From Luteolibacter algae (GTDB taxonomy: Bacteria > Verrucomicrobiota > Verrucomicrobiia > Verrucomicrobiales > Akkermansiaceae), in NCBI RefSeq assembly GCF_042683045.1, contig NZ_JBHUIT010000010.1, positions 1 to 64,000 on the forward strand: a stretch of DNA of 64,000 bases, written 5' to 3'. The notes under the pieces are model-generated. The model made no database searches and had not been told where the DNA came from. It saw only the letters and a program-made list of their open reading frames with translations. This document shows, in pieces, positions 41,508 through 50,999 of the stretch (position 1 is its first letter; each line of letters begins with the position of its first letter). A program made the position numbers and the translations under genes.

Positions 41508-42500
41508 ATGTTGAAAGCTGAAGATTTACAGGTGCACTTTCCTGTGCGGAGCGGTTTGCTGCTGCGGCAGACCGGTGCGGTGAAGGCTGTGGATGGCGTG
41601 TCACTCGAACTGGGTGTGGGGGAGACCCTGGGTCTTGTCGGAGAGTCCGGCTGCGGAAAGTCGACCCTCGGGAAATCTTTGGTCCGTTTGCTCGTGCCCA
41701 CGGCCGGTAAAATCACTTTCGAGGGCAGGGATATCACGCACATCGGCCAGCGTTCGCTCCGGCCATTGCGTCGGGATTTCCAAATGATTTTCCAGGATCC
41801 CGCAGAATCCCTGGATCCGAGGATGAATGTGCGCTCGCTAGTGGAGGAGCCTTTCCGTATTCACAAGCTGGGTAATCGCACGGAAAGAAAAAAGTGGGTG
41901 GATGATTTACTCGATACCGTTGGGCTTTCCAAGACAGCCGCGGAGCGCTATCCATTTGAATTTTCAGGAGGACAAAGACAACGGATCGGGATCGCGCGCG
42001 CGTTGGCTTTGAAGCCGAAGTGGCTGGTATGCGACGAGCCCGTCTCCGCATTGGACGTTTCCGTCCAATCTCAAATTCTCAATCTACTTGTGGATCTTCA
42101 AAAGGAGTTCCAGCTTTCCTATCTTTTCATTGCCCACGATCTATCTGTCGTGAAGCATGTGAGCGATCGTGTAGCAGTCATGTATCTGGGGAAGATCGTG
42201 GAGCTTGCAGATTCCGAGACGATTTATCGCAATCCCAAGCACGCTTATACAAAAGCATTGCTGTCGGCCGTTCCCATCGCGGATCCGAGGGTAAAGCGAG
42301 AGAAAATTCTTCTGGAGGGGGATGTTCCTTCCCCAATCGATCCTCCCGCAGGAAGTGCCTTTGGGCATCGTATCGACCATCCACGCTATAAGGAAACCAT
42401 CGGGATGGACCTTTCGCTGCGCGAGATTGATCCCGGACATTGGGTCGCGGCGGACCCATGCTGTTTGGAAACCGCGGACTGGGAAAGAATACAAGGATAA
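41508..42500 (+). CDS. Peptide ABC transporter ATPase, OppF/DppF-like
   Basis: 330 residues from ATG 41508 (MLKAEDLQVHFPVRSG), the normal OppF start; an ATG at 41481 inside the previous gene would put the SD-like AAGGA directly against the start. Walker A GESGCGKSTLGKS, signature FSGGQRQRI, Walker B WLVCDEPVSALDVS. The C-terminal Cys signature seen in most OppF proteins is degenerate here (SAFGHRIDHPRYKE), so unlike its OppD partner it should not hold an iron-sulfur cluster. Last gene of the importer operon; convergent with the ThuA-propeller gene 85 bp away, with no clear terminator between. Confidence 0.9.
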   Translation: MLKAEDLQVHFPVRSGLLLRQTGAVKAVDGVSLELGVGETLGLVGESGCGKSTLGKSLVRLLVPTAGKITFEGRDITHIGQRSLRPLRRDFQMIFQDPAESLDPRMNVRSLVEEPFRIHKLGNRTERKKWVDDLLDTVGLSKTAAERYPFEFSGGQRQRIGIARALALKPKWLVCDEPVSALDVSVQSQILNLLVDLQKEFQLSYLFIAHDLSVVKHVSDRVAVMYLGKIVELADSETIYRNPKHAYTKALLSAVPIADPRVKREKILLEGDVPSPIDPPAGSAFGHRIDHPRYKETIGMDLSLREIDPGHWVAADPCCLETADWERIQG

Positions 42501-42585
42501 GCTCGCGGTCCGCCATGGCAACGCAGGCTTCTCCGGTGCCGATCCCGGATGTTCCCGCCGTTATCGTAGGGAAAGATTGCAGGAA

Positions 42586-44631
42586 CTATCTGTCTGTTCC
42601 GGAGGCCTTGAGAGGTATCTGCACGTTGAAGGTGCCGACGCGTTCCTTGTTTTCTGCCGCAGCGCAGAATAGAGCGATTGGAACCCCGTTTTCGACAAGC
42701 AGCTGGGGACGCTCCAAGGCGGATACCTTCTGCACGCCTTGGTCCTTCCAGTGGATTTCCAAACTGCTGACGAAGGGATGTTTTGCTGTTTTCCAGGTAA
42801 AACCATCTTTTGATTCGAACAACGCCAGAGACGTGCCTTTTTTCGTGAAGTTTCCCTGGAAGTCTTTGACGATCGCCCAGTAACGATCCCCCGCATACCA
42901 CATGTATGGATCCTCCGCCGGGAAATGAACGCCCTCCTTGCCGAAAACTTCCTTGTAGGTCTTTTTGAAGGGTCCAGCCGGGGTGTCGGCCGTGGCAACC
43001 AGGTGAATGACCGGGCCGCCCTTCGGTAACTCGCCTTTCAGGGATGCCGCCTTATAGATCATCAGATAGCCTCCTTCCGGGCGCGGGATAACTGTGGGAT
43101 TGGCGATCATCAGCGCATCCGGGGCTTCACTGATGTTGATGACAGGCTCGTCAAATCGGGTCCACGGACCGAAGGGGGAATCCGCCACTGCCACGCCAAT
43201 GCATTGATTGTTCCGGTGATCCCAGTAGGTGCCGTCACCCCGGTTTCCCATGTAGTAAAGGTAGTATCTTCCTTCCGCACGCATGATTGTCGGGTTATGG
43301 GTGCAATTTGCGTCCCAGAATTTGCCGCCGCGGGGAGGGAGTGATACATCGCTATGTTTCCATGGCCCAAAGGGTGTGTCGCTGACAGCATGGGCGATTT
43401 CCGAGTGGGTTACCCATGCCTCGTGGGTGAGTTTTCGCAGCCAGCGGGAGTAAAACATGTGATATTTTCCGTCGTCTCCCTTGACCGCGGAGCCTCCCCA
43501 GATCTCGTATTCGGGATCATAAAATTTGGCGGTTGGTGGAACCGGACTCAACAAAGACTGGAAATTGTATTCCTTGAGATCCGGGCGCGGCCGATGCTTC
43601 AGCGCCGGGCTAGGCTCCGGATCCGGAATTGTGGGCGAGCTGCCTAGGGCAAAGCTCTCGGTCGTCAGGTTTTGATTTTTCCAATGATCCTGTCCTTTGA
43701 AAAATCCATAAAAGGCCGGATAGTAGGGATCCACTGGCTCCACGGCTGCATCGGCCGGAACCTTGAGTCCGGTAAGATGGTAAGCGGCATTCACGATCAA
43801 GCGCCGCAGGTCCGGATCGGCAAAATCAATCGATGCGCCCATGGTTGTGCAGAAGGAATTGCCTTTTGTCGTGTTGTCCGGAGAGGTGTAGGTATGTAGC
43901 CAGGCGATAGGCATCATTGGCTCATTCGCTTTCCCGGAAACGGGTTTCGAATCCGGCTCCAGGGTCTCGGTGACCGCTCCGCGGAGAAGAATGGTGTCGG
44001 CCGGGGTAAGGTTGGCTACTCCATATACGTCCGTCGGCCCGGTGATTTCCTCCACTCCGCTGAGTATCGGATGGCCCGCATTTGCGGTCTCCACCACGCT
44101 GCGGGTTCCTTGTTTCTTGTGTGCACCATGATGACCTGCCCATTTTTCTCCCAGGATTTTCAGGCCGAACGCATCGTAGGGAAGGTTTTCGCCGAATTTT
44201 CCTTTGCCGCGGAACGCGTGGGTGGATGTGCGGATCCCTATCACCGGCTTCCCGGCATTTAGATAGTTACTAAGTTGTTTGGCTTCGTGTTCGGAAAGAT
44301 TGCGGAAACGAGTGCCGACGATCAGTAGATCCGCATCCCCCAAGGCGGCTAGTCCCCGTATGCCGTGCTGATTGTTCGGGTCGATATATCGTCCGCTCTC
44401 ATCCCATGAAAAAACCACGGAGGTATCGAAACCGTGACGCCGGGAAAAAATCTTTGCGAGCATGGGAAGGCTCTCTTCCGTGCGGTATTCTTCATCACCT
44501 GAGAGCAATACGATTTTTTTTCCATTTCCCGGTCCGTCCGTGCCTTTGAAGGACAACACATGAGGATCCGCCGCTAACGCGGAGATCACCATGGAGAACA
44601 GAATTGTGAGTGTGATGCCTTGTTTTAACAT
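42586..44631 (-). CDS. Secreted ThuA-domain protein fused to a GH43-like beta-propeller
   Basis: 681 residues from ATG 44631 (MLKQGITLTILFSM); 42 codons upstream in frame overlap the neighbouring sulfatase and look random. Signal peptide ends near SALA. Residues about 30-280 are a ThuA/trehalose-utilisation domain of the glutamine-amidotransferase fold (KKIVLLSGDEEYR, GDADLLIVGTRFR, HHGAHKK). Residues about 330-680 are a five-bladed glycosidase propeller of GH43 type (GKYHMFYSRW, CTHNPTIMRAEGRYYLYYMG, GVAVADSPFGPW). The propeller is a paralogue of the free one at 54301. ThuA domains act in keto-sugar pathways, so a bifunctional sugar-oxidising plus hydrolysing enzyme is possible. Confidence 0.82.
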   Translation of the reverse strand: MLKQGITLTILFSMVISALAADPHVLSFKGTDGPGNGKKIVLLSGDEEYRTEESLPMLAKIFSRRHGFDTSVVFSWDESGRYIDPNNQHGIRGLAALGDADLLIVGTRFRNLSEHEAKQLSNYLNAGKPVIGIRTSTHAFRGKGKFGENLPYDAFGLKILGEKWAGHHGAHKKQGTRSVVETANAGHPILSGVEEITGPTDVYGVANLTPADTILLRGAVTETLEPDSKPVSGKANEPMMPIAWLHTYTSPDNTTKGNSFCTTMGASIDFADPDLRRLIVNAAYHLTGLKVPADAAVEPVDPYYPAFYGFFKGQDHWKNQNLTTESFALGSSPTIPDPEPSPALKHRPRPDLKEYNFQSLLSPVPPTAKFYDPEYEIWGGSAVKGDDGKYHMFYSRWLRKLTHEAWVTHSEIAHAVSDTPFGPWKHSDVSLPPRGGKFWDANCTHNPTIMRAEGRYYLYYMGNRGDGTYWDHRNNQCIGVAVADSPFGPWTRFDEPVINISEAPDALMIANPTVIPRPEGGYLMIYKAASLKGELPKGGPVIHLVATADTPAGPFKKTYKEVFGKEGVHFPAEDPYMWYAGDRYWAIVKDFQGNFTKKGTSLALFESKDGFTWKTAKHPFVSSLEIHWKDQGVQKVSALERPQLLVENGVPIALFCAAAENKERVGTFNVQIPLKASGTDR

Positions 44632-44658
44632 GTCCTGGAATTTGTGAAAAATGGCTGG

Positions 44659-44681
44659 AATCGCGGGTGCTGCCCGCGATT
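44659..44681 (-). terminator. Putative terminator or attenuator after the sulfatase
   Basis: Perfect 9-bp stem AATCGCGGG (44659-44667) / CCCGCGATT (44673-44681), 5-nt loop. Read on the minus strand a T-run (ATTTTT) begins seven bases after the stem. It separates the sulfatase at 44715 from the ThuA gene. Confidence 0.5.
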
Positions 44682-44714
44682 GCGCGAGGGCGCAGGGCCG
44701 TGTGGAAAGCTGGA

Positions 44715-46193
44715 TTACCTTGCTTTTGCCGGGTCGAGGTGAAGTTCTTTCTGCCACCAGTCAAGATAGTCTTTATCTGAAATCGCAGGATCCAAGCCGC
44801 GTTTTTTCATGGTGCCCTCGTAGTAGCTGATGCGTTTGCTCTCGAATAAAGCGGGTAGATCAACCGTCAGGCTTTCTTCAATTTCGCCTTTGTCTCCCGT
44901 ATCGACAATCCACTCGTCCACAGCGGAGCTAAGTTCTTTGAGCTGTTTCGCGTAGTCAGGGTTCGCTGCCAGGTTGTTCAGTTCATACGGATCATTTTTG
45001 AGATCGTAGAGCTCATCGACAGGACGGGTTTCCGCCATGAACGGGCCATCCCATTTCCCCTCCGCATGCAGGATCCGCATGAGGGTATCGACCGGATACT
45101 GGAGTTTTTTGTAACTGCTGAGCTGCATGTATGACTTCTCGGGATGATAGTTCCGGATGTATTTGAAACGCGAATTTCTTACCGAGCGGATGCGATCCAC
45201 AGCGTCACCACAGCGGTCACGGGCGGCAAATATCTTTTCATGTCCCTTCCAATCCGGGGCAAAAAGATTTTTCCCGGGCAGCTCAGGGAGTTTTGCTCCG
45301 GCAGCTACAAGCGTGGTTGGCATGAGATCCAATAAAGATGCGAAATGATCCGTCGTCACCCCGGCAGGAACTTTTCCTGGCCAGCGGGCGATCATCGGTG
45401 TGTGTAATCCCCCTTCATAGAGCCATTGTTTATCCCTGACATGCGGGCGGCCATGATCCCCGAAGAAGAAGACCAAGGTATCATCCGTAAGGCCTTCCGC
45501 ATCGAGCCGGTCCAGCACCTCTCCAACGTGGCGGTCCAGCACCTCGATCGAGGCGAGATAGTTATCCCAATCCGCACGGGTCACCGGGTGTTCCGGGTAG
45601 TAGGGAGGAATTGGGGACAATGGGCGCTTCTTCGTATTTTCGACGAAATCCCGGTGAGGTTCCTTGATCTGCACCTGTGCGAAAAATGGCTGACCTTCCG
45701 CACGCTGTGACCAATCCTGACCATCGAAAAAGGTTTCATCCTTGTAGACGAAATTGAAATGGGATTTGGCCCATTTTTTCCCGATGGATTCCTTTGTGCC
45801 ATCTCCGTTGCTGGTGAAGTAGCCGGCCTCACGCATTAGTCCGACAACCGTTGGCGTTTCATCGGTGAGCACTGGCTTATCGTGGGTCTCATGATGGTGA
45901 CCGCCCACGGTTGTCTGATACTGACCGGTCTGGAACGCGGTGCGTGACGCGGAACATACTGGAGCTGATGAGAACGCTTGTGTGTAGCGGGTGCCTTCCC
46001 TGGCCAATCTGTCGATATTTGGCGTGGAAACGCCGGGATAGCCCCAGCATCCAAGCTCTGGCCCCAGATCATCGGAGATGATCCAGACCACATTTGGGCG
46101 CTCCTGGGTCCCGGCAAGGACAGGAGCCGCCGAAACACAAAGAGCTAGAGCGGGAGTAAGGAACTTAAGCAGGGAAAATCTGGAGTGACGCAT
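44715..46193 (-). CDS. Secreted Cys-type sulfatase (N-sulfoglucosamine-sulfatase-like)
   Basis: 492 residues. Signal peptide (about 1-27, ending VLAG). The first metal Asps are SDDLG and the formylglycine site is CSASR at Cys80, with the less common Ala instead of Pro in the third place; C-x-A-x-R is accepted in some sulfatases. GHHHETHDK after the site resembles heparan N-sulfatase (sulfamidase) relatives. The second metal site lies in FFFGDHGRP. It should remove sulfate from a glycan outside the cytoplasm after activation by an FGE or anSME enzyme that is not in this window. It is 26 bp after the propeller-dehydrogenase gene. Confidence 0.9.
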   Translation of the reverse strand: MRHSRFSLLKFLTPALALCVSAAPVLAGTQERPNVVWIISDDLGPELGCWGYPGVSTPNIDRLAREGTRYTQAFSSAPVCSASRTAFQTGQYQTTVGGHHHETHDKPVLTDETPTVVGLMREAGYFTSNGDGTKESIGKKWAKSHFNFVYKDETFFDGQDWSQRAEGQPFFAQVQIKEPHRDFVENTKKRPLSPIPPYYPEHPVTRADWDNYLASIEVLDRHVGEVLDRLDAEGLTDDTLVFFFGDHGRPHVRDKQWLYEGGLHTPMIARWPGKVPAGVTTDHFASLLDLMPTTLVAAGAKLPELPGKNLFAPDWKGHEKIFAARDRCGDAVDRIRSVRNSRFKYIRNYHPEKSYMQLSSYKKLQYPVDTLMRILHAEGKWDGPFMAETRPVDELYDLKNDPYELNNLAANPDYAKQLKELSSAVDEWIVDTGDKGEIEESLTVDLPALFESKRISYYEGTMKKRGLDPAISDKDYLDWWQKELHLDPAKAR

Positions 46194-46219
46194 TTTTGTA
46201 TATCGTGATTTCGTAGTAA

Positions 46220-48343
46220 TTAAAACTCACGAATCAGGATATTACGATAGGAAACATCCGCGCCGTGGTCTTGGAACTGGATGGAACTGGCTTCTCCGGC
46301 ATAATTTTCGATTTTGCTGTATTTGCTTTTCCTGAAAGCCTCGTCCCATTCATTACTACCAATTTCGATTTCCAAAACTTTCATGCCATTGAGCCAGTGC
46401 TCGATATGGTTTCCGTTGGAAACAATGCGGCCGGAATTCCACTCACCGGCAGGATTGTAGGGTTTGTCGGCGGCAGGCGGGATAATATCATAGAGCGCGG
46501 CGGATGAAGAAAGCGGCTCTTTGCCACGCACGTGACGCTCATCATCCAGCACCTGGTATTCGATGCCTCTGCCCTTCTGTGCGCGGTAAATGACGCCGCT
46601 GTTGCCCCCTTCCGAGATTCTCCAGTCAAAACGTAGCTCGAAGTGTTTATACTTCCTTTTGGTGAGCAAGCTTCCGGTTTTTTCCGTGCCGCGGGAGACT
46701 ACCCCATTCTTCAGCGTCCATTTGTTCTTATTGCCCGCATACCAGTCGGAAAGATCTCCTTTGGCCAAAAGGTCTGTGAATCCTTCCGGAACCACGGCGG
46801 ATACCTCCCCGGCAGAATCTTTGGCTCCAGGGATGTTCTTGACGACATTGTAACGGAGGATTTTGCCCATGAGCGGGTTGCCTTTCGAGTCTGCCGCGCC
46901 ACCGAGCTCGATGGTGTAGAGATGACGGGGCTCGATCTCCGGAAGTGTCAGGCGGATGGTGCGGCGGTCCCCGGAGATCTCCACATTATCGATCGAGACG
47001 TCTTTGAGATCGATTTTCGGTGAACCATAGTCCTTGTGATAAAGGTAGGTATGGCGGCTGACGGCAAGAGTCGGCATCTCCTCGCCCAACGGATGGTTGA
47101 AGTGGATTTCAAAACCGTTTTCAAGAAGCTGAACTTTGTCCGCTAGGAAGGTCTGATCGCCCTTCCATTTCACGCGCGCCAGGCCTTCCGCACCAGCCCA
47201 GCCTAGATGCGTTTTCCCGATCCACAGCGAGCCGTCTTCCGTGAAGGTAAGGCGGTGGTTGCCGATTCCAAGATCCGTGGTGAACAGAAACGGAATCATC
47301 GTGCCTTGCAATGTGCCATCGACTTCTTCGGGGAGAAAACGGATTAGCGTTGGCTGGTTCATTTCGCCAATGAGCAGTTCGCCTTTCGGGAGGCCGAACA
47401 GGCTGGGATCGATTGTGCTGATGGGTTCGGTGGGGGAGTTGGCAAGTTCCCCGTGCGGGAAAAGTCCGGCTGCGGGAGTTCTCATGCTCTCGAGCTCTTC
47501 GACGGAAATATCGAGGGGATTGCGGCCATCCCAATCTTTTTTCCATACCAAAGATGCCGGATGTCCGTAGAATTTTCCTTCTTCCACATGATAGAGCGGG
47601 CTTGTGCCACGCCAGTCGCCCTGATTATCGGTCGCCCAAAGGCGGTTTTGGTCATCGACGCCGATCCCGTCCGGTGAGCGGAAGCCGTAGGCAAAAGGTT
47701 CTGATTTTCCATCCGGTGTGATCTTTATGACGCAGCCACGGTAGGCGACTCTGGAGTACATCCGTCCGGCATCGTTTTTATACTTCGCTTTGATTTCTTC
47801 TTCCCCGAGTCTGGTGAGGATCTCCCGGGAGACCCCGATGGGTGTGAAGGGGCCACGGATATTTTTTCCGATAGGGCCATTGTTTGATGCGACGTTCAGA
47901 GACACATAGAGGTTACCCTCCTTGTCGCGCGCCGGTCCGTAGGCGAACTCATGGTAGTTCCCGGAGACACCGAAGTTGTTGAAGACTGTGCGATAAAGAT
48001 CCGCTACGCCATCTCCATCGGTATCCGTTAGCCGGGTGAGTTCTGTCCATTGCATGACGAGGATGGAGCCGTCCTCTTCCCCCAATAGGCCGAGCGGACA
48101 TTGCAACCCTTGAGCGAAGAGTTTCCAGGTTTTGGTGTTCGGATTATAAATACTCACTTCACCTGTTTCAAAGGTCGCGGCAAGGCGGCCATCGGGAAGT
48201 GTCGTGAGTCCGCCCAACTGCGCGTCCACGGTTTCGGGAACTTTGACCGGCTCGATGGTGTAGTATTTCGACCAATCATCGGCACGGCTGATCAGGGATG
48301 AGGTAAGCAGGGATAGAAAAAATGTGGTGAGTCCGAGTCTCAT
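46220..48343 (-). CDS. Secreted beta-propeller dehydrogenase-like protein with C-terminal DUF1080
   Basis: 707 residues. Signal peptide (1-21, ending SRA). Residues about 30-400: a six-bladed propeller of the membrane-bound sorbosone-dehydrogenase type (GGLTTLPDGRLAAT, LTRLTDTDGDGVADLY, GYGFRSPDGIGVD-like AYGFRSPDGIGVDDQ). Residues about 520-705: a DUF1080 domain (RFDWRISEGGNSGVIYR, YQVLDDERH, HIEHWLNG). In these bacteria such propellers act with a cytochrome c, here the gene directly upstream (ATGA overlap at 48340-48343). A role in oxidising and cleaving keto-sugars in the periplasm is inferred. Confidence 0.83.
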   Translation of the reverse strand: MRLGLTTFFLSLLTSSLISRADDWSKYYTIEPVKVPETVDAQLGGLTTLPDGRLAATFETGEVSIYNPNTKTWKLFAQGLQCPLGLLGEEDGSILVMQWTELTRLTDTDGDGVADLYRTVFNNFGVSGNYHEFAYGPARDKEGNLYVSLNVASNNGPIGKNIRGPFTPIGVSREILTRLGEEEIKAKYKNDAGRMYSRVAYRGCVIKITPDGKSEPFAYGFRSPDGIGVDDQNRLWATDNQGDWRGTSPLYHVEEGKFYGHPASLVWKKDWDGRNPLDISVEELESMRTPAAGLFPHGELANSPTEPISTIDPSLFGLPKGELLIGEMNQPTLIRFLPEEVDGTLQGTMIPFLFTTDLGIGNHRLTFTEDGSLWIGKTHLGWAGAEGLARVKWKGDQTFLADKVQLLENGFEIHFNHPLGEEMPTLAVSRHTYLYHKDYGSPKIDLKDVSIDNVEISGDRRTIRLTLPEIEPRHLYTIELGGAADSKGNPLMGKILRYNVVKNIPGAKDSAGEVSAVVPEGFTDLLAKGDLSDWYAGNKNKWTLKNGVVSRGTEKTGSLLTKRKYKHFELRFDWRISEGGNSGVIYRAQKGRGIEYQVLDDERHVRGKEPLSSSAALYDIIPPAADKPYNPAGEWNSGRIVSNGNHIEHWLNGMKVLEIEIGSNEWDEAFRKSKYSKIENYAGEASSIQFQDHGADVSYRNILIREF

Positions 48344-49224
48344 GGTTGGGAAAATGTTAGAGTGAATGTTTCAGTGCCGGATAGGCTTAGGCGGTCTCCA
48401 TCCAATTTGCCCTGATCCGATGTAATTTTGGCAGAGCCGGTATTGGAAAGATTCAAGGTGAAATCCTGCGGAGCCTTCGTCAGAGTGAACGTGCTGGTCC
48501 AGGCATTGTCCTTGCCGCTTTTCCGGATCAACTCGTGGACTTCCGTCTCTCCCAGTTTGTATTGAAATTCCGGATAGCCCTCAATGAGCCGGTAACCGAG
48601 GTATTCAATCGGCTGATCTTCACCGAAGGAAAAAAGCCGATCCGATGAAATTTTGAAAAACGGCTCGGCCTCGATCTTTCGCTCATAGCGGCCGGCTGCG
48701 GTGCCTGTTTGGGAGCCTTCCCAAGCATATCTGATATGGCAGATCTCGGTATCCCAGCAAATGGAGATATTTCCCGGGAGGACGACGGAGACCGACGCGG
48801 GGCTGGTATCCGGGAGGTAGGTATGGAAGACATATGGGAGCTTGCGCTTCGGTTCTTTGAAGCGTTTGAACTGGTTTCTTCCCTTTTTCTCCACTTTCCC
48901 TTTGGAGGCTTCCAATATGTATTCGTGGATCTGTGCCAGTGTCTCATCGGGAACATGGCTCATGGACGGCATTTCGATCATCTTCGGGTTTTTCTTCCCC
49001 GGCGTTTTCGCCCACGCGAGGAACTCAGCGAGCTTGCCCTCAGGATAATGTTTTGAAATGTAAACGAGCGAAGGACCGACCAGAATGCTGTCCAGCTGGT
49101 GGCAGGCCATACAATTGATCTCATACGCTGCTTTGCCGGCGGCATTATCTTCCGCTCTGGCGGAGAGAGAAACCATCCATGGCGAGCAGAGCGCTGCCAG
49201 TCGCAGAAAATTAGAATGTCTCAT
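48340..49224 (-). CDS. Secreted c-type cytochrome with a C-terminal beta domain
   Basis: 294 residues. Signal peptide (1-24, ending ARA), then a class I cytochrome with heme site CMACH (38-42) and axial Met in EMPSMSHVPDE. From about residue 125 follows a beta-rich domain of about 170 residues of unknown role (LPGNISICWDTEICHIRYAWEG), a pairing common in Verrucomicrobia. It is translationally coupled to the propeller-dehydrogenase gene and is its likely electron acceptor. A terminator just upstream (49293-49326) isolates it from the preceding sulfatase gene. Confidence 0.85.
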   Translation of the reverse strand: MRHSNFLRLAALCSPWMVSLSARAEDNAAGKAAYEINCMACHQLDSILVGPSLVYISKHYPEGKLAEFLAWAKTPGKKNPKMIEMPSMSHVPDETLAQIHEYILEASKGKVEKKGRNQFKRFKEPKRKLPYVFHTYLPDTSPASVSVVLPGNISICWDTEICHIRYAWEGSQTGTAAGRYERKIEAEPFFKISSDRLFSFGEDQPIEYLGYRLIEGYPEFQYKLGETEVHELIRKSGKDNAWTSTFTLTKAPQDFTLNLSNTGSAKITSDQGKLDGDRLSLSGTETFTLTFSQP

Positions 49225-49292
49225 ATATCAGGTAGGAAATGTATGCTTTGGCGATGAAATTGCAGTTAAATTGCGGATGGGATTTTCCTGCT

Positions 49293-49326
49293 AAAAAAAG
49301 GTGATTCCGGTGTGAGCGGAACCACC
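49293..49326 (-). terminator. Rho-independent terminator of the sulfatase at 49352
   Basis: On the minus strand a 10-bp stem GGTGGTTCCG / CGGAATCACC (49326-49317 with 49309-49300, one wobble) with a 7-nt loop is followed directly by seven T (49299-49293). Confidence 0.85.
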
Positions 49327-49351
49327 TTGCAGCTCATGGCGATGAGAAGGC

Positions 49352-50809
49352 CTAGAATTTCTTTGCGCCTCTTCTGGGCCCGGGACTGATCTTGTCTCCT
49401 TTTCTTGTGTGCTCTTCCCGTTCCGGATCGTAATCCGGGTTTTCTGTCATCATCTGGGCACCAACAGATTTTCTCCATTCCCGGAGCTCGGCCAAGAGGG
49501 CTGCCGCCTTTTCCGGTTGGGACTTTGCCAGGTTATTCTTCTCCGCAGGATCCGAGCTGAGATCGTAGAGCTCTAGCTCGCCGGTCTCAAAAAATTCGAT
49601 GAGTTTCAGATCTCCGTGGCGGATGGCACCGTAGGGCTTGGTGCGATGGTAATGCGGATAGTGCCAGAAGACGGAATCGCGCTCTAGCTTGGCAGAGCCA
49701 TCTTCCAATACCGGCAGAATGCTGATGCCGTCCTTGTGTTCCTCTGGGAGCAAATCCATTCCAGCGGCATCGAGCAAAGTCGGGTAAATATCCATTCCGA
49801 TGACAGTCGCGTCAGATTTGGAGCTGGACTTGATTTTTGCAGGCCATTTCACAAGAAATGGCTCGCGCACACCACCTTCGTGGGAGAATCCCTTGAAATC
49901 GCGGAAACCGCCGCTGGTTTTCGGGTTATCGCCACCATTGTCTCCTGTGAGGATGATGATCGTGTTCTCCGCAATGCCCAGTTCCTCGAGTTTAGAGACG
50001 ATGCGACCGATACTGTTGTCGAGAATTTCCACCATCCCGGCACGAGCGGGGTCAAGTAGTTCATCTTTGGCGTTATCGAAGCCTTTCGCCTTTTCCTTAT
50101 ATTTTTCCACATAGGCGGGCGGAGCCATGATTGGGCCGTGCAGTGTGTAATAGGAAAAGTAGAGCAGGAATGGATTATCCCGCTTGGTGTTATCGAGGAA
50201 TTTAATGGCAGCGTCGGTAAGTTTGTCGGTAAGAAAGTCACCAGGTTTGCCATCATCGAGGTTCGGCATATCGAAGGGAGAAAAGTATTTTCCCGGCCCT
50301 TTCGGCTGGCCCCATTCACGGCCGCCGATATTGAGATCGAAGCCGTGATCGGTAGGATAGTGTTCTTGTTCATCAGCCTGGCCGTTTGGCATGAGATGCC
50401 ATTTTCCGAAGAATGCGGTGTCGTAACCGCCTGCTTTCAAGGCTTCAGGTAGGACAACACGCTCATGATCGATTCTCATGTTCCAATCCGGAACGGACAG
50501 TTTCGCGAAGGGGTGGTCATGCCCGGTGATCCAGTCTGTAAGATGTGTCCGCGCCGGATAGCAGCCGGTTAAAATCGCCGCGCGACTTGGGGAGCAGACT
50601 GTGCAGGCAGCGTAGGCATTTGTGAAAAGCATGCCCTCTGCGGCGAGCTTATCGATATTCGGCGTTTCATAGAATTGCGCACCGTAGCAGCCGAAGTCAC
50701 CGCGGCCGAGATCATCAACAAGGAGAAACACGATATTTGGTTTCTCGCTAGCGGCGGAGAGTAACTGGGCACCTGCCAGCAAAAGTAATGTTGTAAGACG
50801 TTTGATCAT
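49352..50809 (-). CDS. Secreted Cys-type sulfatase
   Basis: 485 residues. Signal peptide MIKRLTTLLLLAGAQLLSA; metal site LVDDLGRGDFGCYG; formylglycine site CSPSR at Cys72, followed by ILTGCYPAR; second metal site ILTGDNGG. C-terminal sulfatase subdomain ends with a charged tail (KGDKISPGPRRG). An arylsulfatase-A-type S1 enzyme; substrate not readable. The 5' end of this gene has a decayed copy 97-165 bp upstream (see the pseudogene entry). It ends at a strong terminator. Confidence 0.92.
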   Translation of the reverse strand: MIKRLTTLLLLAGAQLLSAASEKPNIVFLLVDDLGRGDFGCYGAQFYETPNIDKLAAEGMLFTNAYAACTVCSPSRAAILTGCYPARTHLTDWITGHDHPFAKLSVPDWNMRIDHERVVLPEALKAGGYDTAFFGKWHLMPNGQADEQEHYPTDHGFDLNIGGREWGQPKGPGKYFSPFDMPNLDDGKPGDFLTDKLTDAAIKFLDNTKRDNPFLLYFSYYTLHGPIMAPPAYVEKYKEKAKGFDNAKDELLDPARAGMVEILDNSIGRIVSKLEELGIAENTIIILTGDNGGDNPKTSGGFRDFKGFSHEGGVREPFLVKWPAKIKSSSKSDATVIGMDIYPTLLDAAGMDLLPEEHKDGISILPVLEDGSAKLERDSVFWHYPHYHRTKPYGAIRHGDLKLIEFFETGELELYDLSSDPAEKNNLAKSQPEKAAALLAELREWRKSVGAQMMTENPDYDPEREEHTRKGDKISPGPRRGAKKF

Positions 50810-50905
50810 AATGATTTAGTTGGGTTTGGCGGTATGCGCCTTTTCATTGGATTGTGAGAAATATATATCGATCATTTAAGGTTCGGTAAATAGCCGTGGT
50901 GGAGT

Positions 50906-50974
50906 TCAGTCAGCGGCAGGAAGTAACTGCGAGCCAGCAAGCAAAATGAACGTAGTCAGTTTTTTTAGCACCAT
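50906..50974 (-). pseudogene. Remnant of a sulfatase gene start (signal peptide only)
   Basis: A 23-codon frame, MVLKKLTTFILLAGSQLLPA plus two residues and TGA, is clearly homologous to the signal peptide of the next gene, MIKRLTTLLLLAGAQLLSA, with about 14 of 19 positions identical and matching DNA. After the TGA similarity stops and no sulfatase body follows. It is either the 5' stub of a deleted or recombined sixth sulfatase or a retained short leader peptide. Confidence 0.75.
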
Positions 50975-50999
50975 ATCAGAGGATTTTCGTCTCGGGAGC

